A stretch of 64,000 nt of DNA from NCBI GenBank assembly GCA_964429235.1, contig CAYSAQ010000002.1, positions 62,001-126,000 on the forward strand, given 5' to 3'. The number at the start of each line of letters is the position of its first letter. Position 1 is the stretch's first letter. Under the pieces are notes generated by a model. That model saw only the letters and a list, made by a program, of their open reading frames with translations, made no database searches and had not been told where the DNA came from. This stretch comes from CAYSAQ01 sp964429235 (GTDB lineage: Bacteria > Margulisbacteria > Riflemargulisbacteria > GWF2-35-9 > DYQY01). The position numbers and the translations under genes are program-made. Shown in pieces: positions 40,287-49,237 of this stretch.

Positions 40287-41927
40287 TTATGAATTTAGAA
40301 TTCTTTTTGCTTCATCATCCATAACGTCTGTCATAAATGGAATGCCTGATACTGCTTCTGTTTCTCTGTTTCCAGAAACGATATCATCTCTAGTAATCTG
40401 ACCTAGGTTGAATTTTCTAGCACCTGCCATCATTTGTTGAAGACCTGCTCCTAGCTTATCAGCAAGAGTCCACATAGCTATTGCTCCATATGGAATATTC
40501 TTCATTTCCTTTATTCCAACTTTCTTTTGAACATCATAATATCCTGCGAAAATTTCTTCTGCGCTGGATCCTAGTTCTGCAATGTTCTTAGGAAGCTTGT
40601 CCCAGTTACCACTAACTGATGCCTTTTGTTCAGGATGTAGAACACCTTGAATGTTTGACCCTAAGTATCCTGGAATCATAACTGATCTTCCCATACAAAT
40701 AGTTTTCACGAATGGTCCACCAAGCGCAAGACCTTTAAAGATATGGTCTTCTCTTACTAATCCACCAGCAAATGACATATCAACTACTTTTTTGCCTTTA
40801 TTGGCCAATATAGATGCATACTCATGTGCTTTTGCATGAAGGTGAAGCGATGGTACACCCCAAGATTCCATCATATTCCAAGGACTCATTCCTGTTCCGC
40901 CACCTGATCCATCTATTGTTAATAGATCTAGTTTTGCATCAGTTGCATACTTAATAGCCATTGCCAAAGCTTCCATTCCATAAGAACCTGTCTTTAATGA
41001 AATTCTTTCAAAACCAAGCTTTCTTAAATAAGCTACAGAGTTCATAAAATCATCCTGAACTGCATCATTAGAATCAAGATGCGTATATCCCAATCTGCTA
41101 TGTCTAGCAAAAGATTTAATAGCTCTATGCTTGTATGCTTCTTGAACCTCAGGTTTTGTTGGATCAGGGTCAACAACATATCCTCTTTCTTTAAGAAATA
41201 TTGCATACTCAATGTCACTAACTTGGATTTCTCCTCCAATATCTTTCGCGCCTTGTCCCCACTTCAATTCGATAATAATTTTATTACCATACTTTTTCGC
41301 CAAATACTCAGCAACACCATTTCTAGTATCTTCTACGTTCATCTGTACGATAATCGCACCATAACCATCATAATATCTTAAAAAAGTGTCGATTCTTCGT
41401 TCTAACTCAGGTGCACTTTCAATCTTACCATTCTTAAGAATTGATTTTCTATCAACTCCTACAACATTCTCTCCTACAACAATAGGAAATCCAACTAAGG
41501 CAGCTCCAACTGCAAATGACTCCCAATACTTCGCTGCAATAAAAGTAGAACCAAGAGCACCAGACATTATAGGTAATCTTGCTTTTGTTTTAATTGTATT
41601 CCCAAAAGAAGTCTCAATATTTACATTTGGAAAAATACAATCATCAGCATCATTAGTTAATCCTTTTGGAAGCCCTTTTGCACCATAATTATATCCCTGA
41701 ATTCTAAGGTTATTATAATTTGCACCAACATGTGTTGTGTTTGTGCTTCCTGCTGTAACTGTTCCGAAGTCTCTTGGGTACAACATCTTTCTGCCCTTAA
41801 TACTAGACAACCATGTTTCACATTTTCCCTGACAATCTGCTCTACATAAAGTACATAGTCCAGACTCGCAAGTATTACCTCTATTTACCGTACCTATTGC
41901 GTCATTACTTTTTGGCCACTGATTCAT
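40287..41927 (-). CDS. FMN-binding glutamate synthase-like protein with N-terminal Cys motif
   Basis: 546 aa. An unusual N-terminal Cys cluster NTCESGLCTLCRADCQGKCE (residues 18-37, five Cys in 20 residues), probably metal or Fe-S binding, precedes the glutamate synthase FMN barrel: GALGSTFIAAKYWESFAVGA, IIELKWGQGAKDIGGEI, LLTIDGSGGGTGMSPWNM and ALGGPFVKTICMGRSVMIPGY. It lacks the glutaminase domain and the GXGXG domain. It may be an alternative alpha-type subunit or a related FMN oxidoreductase. AGGAGGAAAG precedes the ATG. Its 85-nt leader holds two ANTAR-type stem-loops directly after the ANTAR regulator gene. Confidence 0.8.
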   Translation of the reverse strand: MNQWPKSNDAIGTVNRGNTCESGLCTLCRADCQGKCETWLSSIKGRKMLYPRDFGTVTAGSTNTTHVGANYNNLRIQGYNYGAKGLPKGLTNDADDCIFPNVNIETSFGNTIKTKARLPIMSGALGSTFIAAKYWESFAVGAALVGFPIVVGENVVGVDRKSILKNGKIESAPELERRIDTFLRYYDGYGAIIVQMNVEDTRNGVAEYLAKKYGNKIIIELKWGQGAKDIGGEIQVSDIEYAIFLKERGYVVDPDPTKPEVQEAYKHRAIKSFARHSRLGYTHLDSNDAVQDDFMNSVAYLRKLGFERISLKTGSYGMEALAMAIKYATDAKLDLLTIDGSGGGTGMSPWNMMESWGVPSLHLHAKAHEYASILANKGKKVVDMSFAGGLVREDHIFKGLALGGPFVKTICMGRSVMIPGYLGSNIQGVLHPEQKASVSGNWDKLPKNIAELGSSAEEIFAGYYDVQKKVGIKEMKNIPYGAIAMWTLADKLGAGLQQMMAGARKFNLGQITRDDIVSGNRETEAVSGIPFMTDVMDDEAKRILNS

Positions 41928-41959
41928 ATCGCTTTCCTCCTACTATATTTATTGAATGG

Positions 41960-42010
41960 ATATACTTCTTTGTATATTAAATGAAATGAACCTGACGCCT
42001 TTGTCTGGTT
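41960..42010 (-). promoter_or_regulatory. tandem hexaloop hairpins: putative ANTAR-binding leader RNA
   Basis: Minus-strand RNA order. Hairpin 1 (42010-41989) is AACCAGAC / GTCAGGTT with one A-A mismatch closing on the hexaloop AAAGGC. After an 11-nt linker, hairpin 2 (41977-41960) is ATATAC / GTATAT closing on the hexaloop AAAGAA. Both loops have A at position 1 and G at position 4, the defining feature of RNAs bound by ANTAR antiterminators. It lies 3 nt after the stop of a GAF-ANTAR gene and 32 nt before the glutamate synthase ATG. I see no GC-rich intrinsic terminator overlapping hairpin 2, so control could act on elongation by another route or on translation. Confidence 0.72.
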
Positions 42011-42012
42011 GT

Positions 42013-42729
42013 TTAACTTAGTGCTATACTGTTTACTTCTAAAATCAGCTGAGCAGTTTCATAAATGGATCGCCGTTGATCCATTGAGTGTTTCTTAATT
42101 CTATTATATGCATTTTCTTCAGATATACCATATTGCTTGGTCAAACATCCCTTTGCTTTTTCAATAACTTTTCTTTCCTCTAGCTCTTGTTTCATTAGTT
42201 GAGTAGAGATTGCAAGCGTGGTATTTTCTATAGACATGGCTGCTTGGTTAGCGATAGTTTGCAATAACTGGGCTTCTTGTTTTGTAAACTCATGGATTTC
42301 CGGTGTATAGCAATTTAATACTCCCAAGCATTTACCTCTAACCATCAAAGGGACACAGAGAAGCGACATTAACCCACATTCTTTCGCGACATTCTGATTT
42401 TTATAATCTTGGTTTTCTTGAATATTAGCAACAACCATTGGCTTATGCGTGGAGGCAACTTTGCCGGCTATCCCTTCTCCAACCTTCAAACAAGGCTTTG
42501 TGTTATATTTTTCATTAATAGATTGAGTTGCCTTAATTTCAAGCAAATTTGTTGCTTCATCGATAAGCAACAATGAGCAAATATTTGAGTTCATGGTTTT
42601 AGCGGTTACTATGACAATTAACTTTAATATTTCATCGATAACTTCTATGGATGTAATTGCACTACTAATTTCAGATAGAGCCTCTATTGGATTGCTGATT
42701 TTTTTCTTTTTCACTGTACCGATTGTCAT
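42013..42729 (-). CDS. GAF-ANTAR domain RNA-binding regulator
   Basis: 238 aa. A GAF sensor domain at about 15-165 (EILKLIVIVTAKTMNSNICS, GEGIAGKVASTHKPMVV, LLCVPLMVRGKCLGVLNCY) is followed by a C-terminal three-helix ANTAR domain at about 180-235 (ERKVIEKAKGCLTKQYGISE, then AYNRIKKHSMDQRRS). ANTAR proteins bind pairs of hexaloop hairpins in nascent leaders and prevent termination, often for nitrogen genes (NasR, AmiR). The ligand of this GAF domain is unknown. TATAAT (42742-42737, minus) ends 7 nt before the ATG. The predicted target hairpins begin 3 nt after its stop. Confidence 0.9.
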   Translation of the reverse strand: MTIGTVKKKKISNPIEALSEISSAITSIEVIDEILKLIVIVTAKTMNSNICSLLLIDEATNLLEIKATQSINEKYNTKPCLKVGEGIAGKVASTHKPMVVANIQENQDYKNQNVAKECGLMSLLCVPLMVRGKCLGVLNCYTPEIHEFTKQEAQLLQTIANQAAMSIENTTLAISTQLMKQELEERKVIEKAKGCLTKQYGISEENAYNRIKKHSMDQRRSIYETAQLILEVNSIALS

Positions 42730-42922
42730 GCTATATATTATATCACAATTCTTATTGAAGTTAAGGCTACAGCCCTTATATTATATAGTCTACTAGCGAA
42801 AGGTAAATTGTGAATGAAAATCCGTATTATCAATGTATTTTGCTTGTCATTATTTGATGACAACCCGCGAACAGCAATAAGTTGTTGACGATTAATGTGA
42901 ATTAACAGAAAATTACTTTACT

Positions 42923-44038
42923 ATGTGTAGAATCGGTGCAATAAAAAGCAGAAAACCAATACATCCATCCAAAGCATTACATTTAATGCTTTCTCAACAA
43001 AAAGGACATGATAATTCTGGATTCGCGATTGTCATGAAGGATCTCTATGGAATTTTTGAACCATATAAAAAGCAGCCAATGCTTTCTTATTCTTGTACTA
43101 AAAAAGGAAAACAAATTATTGAAGACTTTATGGTAGAAAAGGGATTTAGCAGAAAAATCTTTTCTTGGGTTCCAGAAACATCACCATTTGATGGTATGGA
43201 TTTTGCAAAAATGCCATTCTATGGATTCGATGTATTTAACTATCCTGAAAATTTATTAGATGCCTCGCCAGAAGAAATTGAGAATGTTTTACTAGATGTT
43301 CGCTTAGAATTAAGACGTGTTTTGGAAGAAGACGAACAGGGATTTGTTTTTTCTTTTTGGCCAGACGTCCTAACTCTTAAGGAAATAGGAAATCCAAATC
43401 ATATCGGAGAATATTTCAACCTTTGGCAAGAAGACGAAAAGATTGTTGGAAAAAATATTGTTATCCAATACAGACAAAATACTAACTACGCTATCGTGCG
43501 CTATGCTGCACATCCATTCTTCATGCAAGGATATACTCTTTGTGCAAATGGAGAGAATACTTTCTATGTTAAAAATAAAGAATGTCAAAAGAACTTACAT
43601 AGAGGCTATATAGGGTTTGAATCTGATTCTCAGTGTTTCCTATATACATTACATTATTTGCATCATGAACTTAAATGGCCTTTATCATATTACAAACACG
43701 TAATTACTCCGCTTCCGTTTGAGCAACTTGATAAATTAGAAGAATCTAAAAAAAGAACACTATATAAGATTAGAGAGTCTTTAGCACACTTAGAGATTAA
43801 TGGACCTAATACTATTATTGGTCTTTTGCCTGACAACCTTATGTTCACGTGTTGCGATTCTAAGAAGCTAAGGCCAGTTGTAGTTGCCTCCGATGGCGAT
43901 ACGGTAGTTATCACTTCTGAAGTATGTGGAGCTAATGAAGCATTGCCAAACAGAGATCAAGAAACAGATATTTATCCGAACGAGAGAGAAATTGTAGCTA
44001 TCACTAATGACCTGGAGATAAAAAGATGGAAGCAGTAG
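42923..44038 (+). CDS. glutamine amidotransferase subunit of split glutamate synthase
   Basis: 371 aa, class II (Ntn) glutaminase. It starts MCRIGAIKSRKP, so Cys2 becomes the catalytic N-terminal nucleophile after Met removal. QQKGHDNSGFAIVMKD and YAIVRYAAHPFFMQGYTLCANGENT follow, corresponding to the RHxTNxxP / NGEI region. In archaeal-type glutamate synthase this part frees ammonia from glutamine and channels it to the FMN subunit encoded next. No clear Shine-Dalgarno or well-spaced -10 box is seen. The 193 bp upstream contain a hairpin TTGTCAT/ATGACAA around a TATTTG loop (not an ANTAR loop). The end overlaps the next gene by 13 nt. Confidence 0.88.
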   Translation: MCRIGAIKSRKPIHPSKALHLMLSQQKGHDNSGFAIVMKDLYGIFEPYKKQPMLSYSCTKKGKQIIEDFMVEKGFSRKIFSWVPETSPFDGMDFAKMPFYGFDVFNYPENLLDASPEEIENVLLDVRLELRRVLEEDEQGFVFSFWPDVLTLKEIGNPNHIGEYFNLWQEDEKIVGKNIVIQYRQNTNYAIVRYAAHPFFMQGYTLCANGENTFYVKNKECQKNLHRGYIGFESDSQCFLYTLHYLHHELKWPLSYYKHVITPLPFEQLDKLEESKKRTLYKIRESLAHLEINGPNTIIGLLPDNLMFTCCDSKKLRPVVVASDGDTVVITSEVCGANEALPNRDQETDIYPNEREIVAITNDLEIKRWKQ

Positions 44039-45666
44039 GCGTAAACGAAATTACTCAAAACGATCTTAATTGGAAGATCGAATATGATGATGACAGGTGT
44101 ACTCGTTGTGGGAAATGTATTGCAACATGTACTTTTAACGCGCTTGAGATGCAAGTAGAGCAACGTGCATTTACTGCGCTTGACCCAGATCAAAAGGAAC
44201 ATAAACATAAAAGAAACTTTAAAGCAGTACCTGTCGTAAAACAAATTTCTGATCTTACTCATAAATGTGTTGGTTGTGGGATGTGCGAAAAGGTTTGTCC
44301 AAATGAAGCAATCAAACCTGTCAGAAATATAGACACAAGAGAGGCTATCCTTGACTGTGCTGGCGGAAGCCCGATCAAAAGAGGTGGGCGCACAAACGTT
44401 AGTACTGAAAGAACCTTAGACATCATTAAAGTTGGCCGTATCTCTCAGATGACAGACCCTTCGCTTGATGCGCTAAGACATTCGTTTGATATTAAATCAC
44501 CATTCGGCAGAGTGCTTGGGGCTGAAGAGCTTCCTTTGAAAATATCTGACAATGAACTAAATATTGAAGGAAAGACTCCTCCTATAAACTGGATTTATCC
44601 TATTATCTTTGGAGATATGTCTATTGGAGCTCTATCCACTAGAGCATGGGAAGCTATCGCTATTGCAACTGCTTACCTTAATGAGAAACATAATATGCCT
44701 ATCAGAATGAGTTCTGGTGAGGGTGGAATGCCAATCAAATTATTAAAATCTAAATATCTTAAATATATGATCCTTCAGATTGCTTCTGGTCACTTTGGAT
44801 GGAATAGAATCATCAAGGCTATGCCTGAGATGGTTGAAGATCCAGCAGGTATCATTATAAAAATCGGACAGGGCGCAAAACCTGGTGATGGTGGATTGCT
44901 TATGGCTGCAAAAGTTGCTAAGCATATCCAAGAAATTAGAGGTGTTCCTAGATCAGACTTACTTTCACCGCCTAACCACCAAGGGCTATATAGTATTGAA
45001 GAATCTGTACAAAAGATGTTCCTATCTTTTAATGCGGCATTTCAGTTTAGAGTGCCGGTAGCTATCAAGGTAGCAGCTTCATCTTCATCTGTTTCTGTTT
45101 ATAACAACTTGCTTAGAGATCCTTACCATATCGTTGGTGGTTTCTTCATGGACGGCATTCAAGGTGGAACTGGTGCAGCGCATCAGGTATCGCTAGACCA
45201 TACTGGCCACCCAGTAGTATCAAAAGCAAGAGACGCTTACTTGGCGGCAGTAGCACAAGGCAAGCAGGGTCGTATCCCTCTTTGGACTGGTGGCGGAATG
45301 GGGATGACTTCAGACCTAGCTGCTGATGCTTTCAAGATGATTTGTCTTGGTGCTAACGGTATCTTTACTGGGAAATTATTAATTCAACTTCTTGGTTGTA
45401 TTGGTAATGATGCGGGTAGATGCAATCAATGTAACACTGGATTATGTCCTACTGGTATTTGCACACAAGACTACAGACTAGTTCAAAGACTAGATGTAGA
45501 TAAAGCTGCAGAGAATATTGTTAATTACATGTTAGGTGTAGATACTTCGCTTAAGAAGTTGATGGCTCCTATTGGAAATAGCTCTCTTCCTGTTGGAAGA
45601 AGTGATGCATTGGTATCAGTAGACAAGTCGATCGCAGATAAACTGCAGATCCCATTTGCCTGTTAA
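44026..45666 (+). CDS. gltB: glutamate synthase FMN/ferredoxin subunit
   Basis: 546 aa. The N-terminal ferredoxin part has two 4Fe-4S motifs: DRCTRCGKCIATC (about 24-36) and HKCVGCGMCEKVCPNEA (about 79-95). The FMN/2-oxoglutarate barrel follows: GDMSIGALSTRAWEAIA, SSGEGGMP, IKIGQGAKPGDGG, DGIQGGTGAA and LWTGGGMGMTSDLAA. The 3Fe-4S-type Cys set is NDAGRCNQCNTGLCPTGIC. This is the catalytic centre that aminates 2-oxoglutarate. The start overlaps the glutaminase gene by 13 nt with GGAG upstream. It is about the same length as the separate copy at 40287-41927 but has a different N terminus. Confidence 0.92.
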   Translation: MEAVGVNEITQNDLNWKIEYDDDRCTRCGKCIATCTFNALEMQVEQRAFTALDPDQKEHKHKRNFKAVPVVKQISDLTHKCVGCGMCEKVCPNEAIKPVRNIDTREAILDCAGGSPIKRGGRTNVSTERTLDIIKVGRISQMTDPSLDALRHSFDIKSPFGRVLGAEELPLKISDNELNIEGKTPPINWIYPIIFGDMSIGALSTRAWEAIAIATAYLNEKHNMPIRMSSGEGGMPIKLLKSKYLKYMILQIASGHFGWNRIIKAMPEMVEDPAGIIIKIGQGAKPGDGGLLMAAKVAKHIQEIRGVPRSDLLSPPNHQGLYSIEESVQKMFLSFNAAFQFRVPVAIKVAASSSSVSVYNNLLRDPYHIVGGFFMDGIQGGTGAAHQVSLDHTGHPVVSKARDAYLAAVAQGKQGRIPLWTGGGMGMTSDLAADAFKMICLGANGIFTGKLLIQLLGCIGNDAGRCNQCNTGLCPTGICTQDYRLVQRLDVDKAAENIVNYMLGVDTSLKKLMAPIGNSSLPVGRSDALVSVDKSIADKLQIPFAC

Positions 45667-45731
45667 CCCCACTACGCTAAAGCTACGAGGGGCAAGGGAA
45701 AATGAATGTATAGTAAAGAAGGTAAATAAAT

Positions 45732-48080
45732 TTGACTAAGAAACTAAAAGCATTAGACGGACATAAAAGAATATCAACTCAAGAGTTGTTGCAACAAATA
45801 TATGCTGCAATGGCTGACGGTGAAACTGATTTTGATATTGAAGCTTCCGGACAACATGATATTGGTGGTCCATTATGGAGTGCTGATGGAAAACAGCTTA
45901 CTTTTAAAGTAAAGAATCCTGGCCAGAGAATTGGCTCTATGTGTTTACCAAATACAAAGATAATTGTAGAAGGTTCTGCACCTGCTGACGTAGGTTGGTT
46001 AAATGCTGGTGGAGAAATTACTGTACTTGGTGATGGTGGAGACACTACTGCTCATTGTGCTGCTGCAGGAAAAATCTATGTAGGCGGTAGAGCAGGAACT
46101 AGATCTGGTTCACTAATGAAACATGACCCTAGCTTTGAACCACCTGAGTTTTGGGTATTAAAAAATACTGGAAGTTTTGCTTTCGAATTCATGGGTGGCG
46201 GTATTGGCGTTATATGTGGATATGATTCTGAAGAGTTTGAATCTGTACTTGGCGACAGAGGTTGCACTGGCATGGTTGGCGGAGTTGTCTATGTAAGAGG
46301 ACACATCAAAAACATAGCTAGTGACGTTAGAGTTTTCCCGCTTGATCAAGTGGATAAAGATTTCATCAAAGCTGGCATGCCTAATTTCTTAAAAGAAATT
46401 GGCAGAGAAAAATTAGAAAAAGAATTAACTAACTGGGCTGACTGGCACAAAGTAGTTCCATTAACATATGAAGAGTCTCATAAAAAAACTCCAATAAGCA
46501 TAAAGAATTTTCGTGATGAATTTTGGGTAGAAGAGGGTATCTTCTCTGATGTATTCCCTGATAGTGGGCATATTGATGGATTAGTAACTAACGGGATTAA
46601 CAGACTTCGTTATCCTAAATGGGAGAACAAAAAGTTTTCTGCACCATGTGAATTCAACTGTCCTGCTGGGATTCCTACGCAAGATAGATATAACTTACTT
46701 AGAAATGATAAAACACAAGAAGCGTTAGAACTTATTTATAAATATAGCCCATTCCCTAAAACGGTTTGTGGTGAAGTTTGTCCTAACCTTTGTATGACTG
46801 ATTGTACTAGAAAGTTCGTAGATCAGCCGATTGATATAAAAGGGCTTGGTTCTGAATGTGATATGGAAGTAACAAACCCTAAGACTACTAAAAAAGAAAC
46901 TATCGCTATTATTGGTGCTGGTGTTGGTGGACTTACTACTGCATGGCATCTAAGAATGTTGGGCTACCCAGTAACTGTCTTTGATAAAGATGGAAACATA
47001 GGGGGAAAATTAGCTAACGCAGTATCTAGAGAACGTCTTATGGATGGTTCATTAGATTCTGATCTTGGTAAATTTGAGAAGATTGGCATTGAATATAAAC
47101 TAAACACAGCGATTGATGCTCAGAAATATGTGAGCTTAAAAGCTGATTATGATTATGTGGTTCTTGCAACTGGTGCTTACCAGCCAAAAGTTCCTCCATT
47201 CATAGGAAAAGAAAAGCTAGTCCATTCTTTAGCGTTCCTTGCTGATGTTAATGCAGGCAAGAAACCAAATGTTGGAGAAAAAGTAATAGTAATTGGTGCT
47301 GGTAATACTGGTATGGATGTTGTGTTCGGTGCTTATGCCTGTGGCGCAAAAGAAGTTACTTGTATTGATGTGCAGAAGCCGGCTGCTTTCCCACAAGAGA
47401 TTACACATGCTAAGCACATGGGTGCAAAAGTAAGATATCCTATTTATACAAAAGAGATTCTTGATGATGGAATAATAACATCTAGTGGAGAAAAGATTGA
47501 CGCTGACACTGTTATTATCGCGATTGGCGAAGTGCCAATACTTGATCATGTTCAAGATCCACATGAAACAACTAGAGGATATCTAAATACTGGTGATAAC
47601 TATCATCTAGCAGATAATGTTTATGCTATTGGAGATGTTATTAATCTTGGTTTATTAGTAGATGCTATCGGACATGGTAGAGAAGTTGCTAATGTAATCA
47701 ATGCAAAAGCAAACAATGAAGAATATAAACCAGAAGTTCTAGAACTAGTAAGTAGAAATAAAATTGTTACAGCTTATTTCGATAAACAGCAGCCAGCAGA
47801 TGTCTGTGGTGGTTGTGATGATAAATCTAGATGTATCAGTTGTGGTACTTGTAGGGATTGTGAAATCTGTAAAGATAGCTGTCCTGAATTAGCGATTACT
47901 AGAGTAGAAGCTAAAGACCAGTCTTCGCCTAAAGGCTCCGCCACGGCAAGCGCATTTGAATACGTTGTTGATGACAGCAAATGTATTGGATGTGGAATAT
48001 GTGTTTCTATTTGCCCATGTGGTGTCTGGAATCTTTATTCTAATTCTCCTTACCATCCTGGTGAAGAAATAGAAGAATAA
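45732..48080 (+). CDS. gltD: glutamate synthase GXGXG domain fused to GltD-like oxidoreductase
   Basis: 782 aa, a fusion. Residues 1-230 are the GXGXG structural domain (NAGGEITVLGDGGDTTAHCA, GGRAGTRSGS, GGIGVICG, GGVVYVRG). Residues about 300-690 are the GltD-type FAD/NAD(P)H oxidoreductase: CEFNCPAGIPTQDRYNLL and VCGEVCPNLCMTDC (Cys clusters), IAIIGAGVGGLTTAWHLRML (FAD), VIVIGAGNTGMDVVFGAY (NAD(P)H) and NVYAIGDVIN. Residues about 715-775 add Cys-rich ferredoxin-like motifs ending KCIGCGICVSICPCG. It passes electrons from NAD(P)H to the FMN subunit. The start is TTG 45732 with GAAGG upstream, 65 nt after gltB. Confidence 0.92.
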   Translation: MTKKLKALDGHKRISTQELLQQIYAAMADGETDFDIEASGQHDIGGPLWSADGKQLTFKVKNPGQRIGSMCLPNTKIIVEGSAPADVGWLNAGGEITVLGDGGDTTAHCAAAGKIYVGGRAGTRSGSLMKHDPSFEPPEFWVLKNTGSFAFEFMGGGIGVICGYDSEEFESVLGDRGCTGMVGGVVYVRGHIKNIASDVRVFPLDQVDKDFIKAGMPNFLKEIGREKLEKELTNWADWHKVVPLTYEESHKKTPISIKNFRDEFWVEEGIFSDVFPDSGHIDGLVTNGINRLRYPKWENKKFSAPCEFNCPAGIPTQDRYNLLRNDKTQEALELIYKYSPFPKTVCGEVCPNLCMTDCTRKFVDQPIDIKGLGSECDMEVTNPKTTKKETIAIIGAGVGGLTTAWHLRMLGYPVTVFDKDGNIGGKLANAVSRERLMDGSLDSDLGKFEKIGIEYKLNTAIDAQKYVSLKADYDYVVLATGAYQPKVPPFIGKEKLVHSLAFLADVNAGKKPNVGEKVIVIGAGNTGMDVVFGAYACGAKEVTCIDVQKPAAFPQEITHAKHMGAKVRYPIYTKEILDDGIITSSGEKIDADTVIIAIGEVPILDHVQDPHETTRGYLNTGDNYHLADNVYAIGDVINLGLLVDAIGHGREVANVINAKANNEEYKPEVLELVSRNKIVTAYFDKQQPADVCGGCDDKSRCISCGTCRDCEICKDSCPELAITRVEAKDQSSPKGSATASAFEYVVDDSKCIGCGICVSICPCGVWNLYSNSPYHPGEEIEE

Positions 48081-48091
48081 TAATCTTCTTC

Positions 48092-48117
48092 TTTAAGGGC
48101 TCATTGCCGCCCTTAAA
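48092..48117 (+). terminator. terminator-like hairpin after the glutamate synthase operon
   Basis: TTTAAGGGC (48092-48100) pairs with GCCCTTAAA (48109-48117), 11 bp after the stop. The flanking bases form an A-rich 3' side rather than a T-run, so efficiency is uncertain. Confidence 0.5.
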
Positions 48118-48356
48118 AATCCGCTAGTCCCTACGCAAAACTCTCTCCCTAAAATTTGGGAAATTTTTAATCACCCTTTTATCTCAGACTATGTTTCGTT
48201 CCAATCATTCAACCTGCGGGAGCATTGCTAAATTATCTTTCCCTCACTTAATTGTCATAAAATGATTTCAAAATTTCTACAATTTTAAGTCATTCAAACA
48301 TTGCTTCGGGACAAAACATTCCCATTGTAAATAAAAATGCCCTACAATATTAACCG

Positions 48357-48407
48357 ATGAATATTCTTTTATTTAGATTTGAAAAAGGATTTAATGTAGC
48401 TATCTAA
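48357..48407 (+). pseudogene. truncated duplicate of the 49238-49693 gene start
   Basis: ATG 48357 opens MNILLFRFEKGFNVAI and stops at 48405-48407. The first ten residues equal those of the gene at 49238. The similarity extends upstream through the promoter: ACAAAACATT...CCATT...AAATA and a -10 box TACAAT ending 8 nt before ATG (48310-48356 against 49191-49237). The copy is cut off after ten codons. It may still be transcribed into a 16-codon peptide; more likely it is a leftover of a tandem duplication that now flanks the two TRL genes. The rest of the 362-bp gap 48081-48442 holds two hairpins and no other gene. Confidence 0.65.
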
Positions 48408-48433
48408 AAAATAAAGCCCCATAAAGGGGCTTT
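48405..48433 (-). terminator. intrinsic terminator of the TRL-like gene pair
   Basis: Minus strand: AAAGCCCC / GGGGCTTT stem (48433-48426 with 48420-48413) around a 5-nt loop, followed by TATTTTTTAG, a T-run. It ends 10 bp after the stop of the downstream TRL gene. It overlaps the stop of the truncated duplicate on the other strand. Confidence 0.75.
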
Positions 48434-48442
48434 ATAAAAAAA

Positions 48443-48748
48443 CTATTTTCCGTAAACTGTAAAAGTTTCAGAATATATAAAAAACAATATATTGCTAGAT
48501 TTCTTGTCAATTCTAGAAATCTTCTTAATACCAGCTTCAGAAGCAATGGTCTGTGCGCTTGCGTTGCCTAAGCCAATTAAACCAAGCACGCTCATATTAG
48601 CGCCACTTGCTTCCATAGTATAACTAAGATCAGAGTCTCCCAAAGCAACAGTTTCTGTAACATCAGAAAAAAGCATTCCTCCTGGTGTTGCAAACGATGC
48701 ATTCAGTGCGAATACAGCAAAAATTGTTAATAATAATATCTTTTTCAT
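48443..48748 (-). CDS. TRL-like family secreted protein (second of pair)
   Basis: 101 aa. Signal peptide at 1-20 (KKILLLTIFAVFALNASFA). The mature part follows the TRL (tRNA-associated locus) domain pattern: GGMLFSDVTETVALGDS, then MSVLGLIGLGNASAQTIASEAGIKKISRID and a C-terminal strand ETFTVYGK. TRL proteins are small periplasmic or lipoprotein-like products of unknown function, often in tandem. GGAGGAAA precedes the ATG. It is 17 nt from its paralogue at 48766-49068 and ends at a good terminator. Confidence 0.8.
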   Translation of the reverse strand: MKKILLLTIFAVFALNASFATPGGMLFSDVTETVALGDSDLSYTMEASGANMSVLGLIGLGNASAQTIASEAGIKKISRIDKKSSNILFFIYSETFTVYGK

Positions 48749-48765
48749 TTTATTTCCTCCATAAT

Positions 48766-49068
48766 TTAATCTCCATAAACAGTAAATTTCTCTTCAGCAA
48801 ATAACATCCAAACAGTAAACGTTTTCTTATCAACATGACTAACCTTAGTAATTCCAGCCTTATCTGCTATTGATTTCACGTTTGCGTCACCAAAACCAAT
48901 CATACTAAGAATACTATAATTAGACCCACTTGCTTGCTTCTGCCCTTCAAATGAACTCGCTGCTACAGGCTCATTGATATCTGTATAATATGAATTATTA
49001 GCCGTAGCAAATACCGATGATGCCAACATCAGAAATGCACAGACAACTAACACTTTTACTCTTCCCAT
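48766..49068 (-). CDS. TRL-like family secreted protein (first of pair)
   Basis: 100 aa, paralogue of the next gene: signal peptide at 1-22 (VLVVCAFLMLASSVFA), then YYTDINEPVAASSFEG, YSILSMIGFGDANVKSIADK, AGITKVSHVDKKTFTVW and the end EEKFTVYGD. The two share the order and spacing of all motifs but differ at most positions, so the duplication is old. GGGAGGTGAG precedes the ATG. Function unknown. Confidence 0.8.
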   Translation of the reverse strand: MGRVKVLVVCAFLMLASSVFATANNSYYTDINEPVAASSFEGQKQASGSNYSILSMIGFGDANVKSIADKAGITKVSHVDKKTFTVWMLFAEEKFTVYGD

Positions 49069-49237
49069 CTTCTCACCTCCCTTGCATTCAACTTATATTT
49101 GAAATATTAAATTTGCAGGCGTTGGTTTATTTTTATCCATCCTGCATATTAAAATAGTAACAAGCAACAACCATTACTTCAACGATTACAGGACAAAACA
49201 TTTCCATTTCCCATAAAAATACCTTAAGATACTGCCT

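Noticed and set aside
42730..42922. Second ANTAR target before the glutaminase gene
   Set aside because: The hairpin TTGTCAT/ATGACAA has the hexaloop TATTTG, without A1 and G4, and there is no tandem partner.
45667..45731. Hairpin CCCC...GGGG between gltB and gltD as a regulatory element
   Set aside because: Only the four outer base pairs fit well; the inner CTACG repeats are direct, not inverted.
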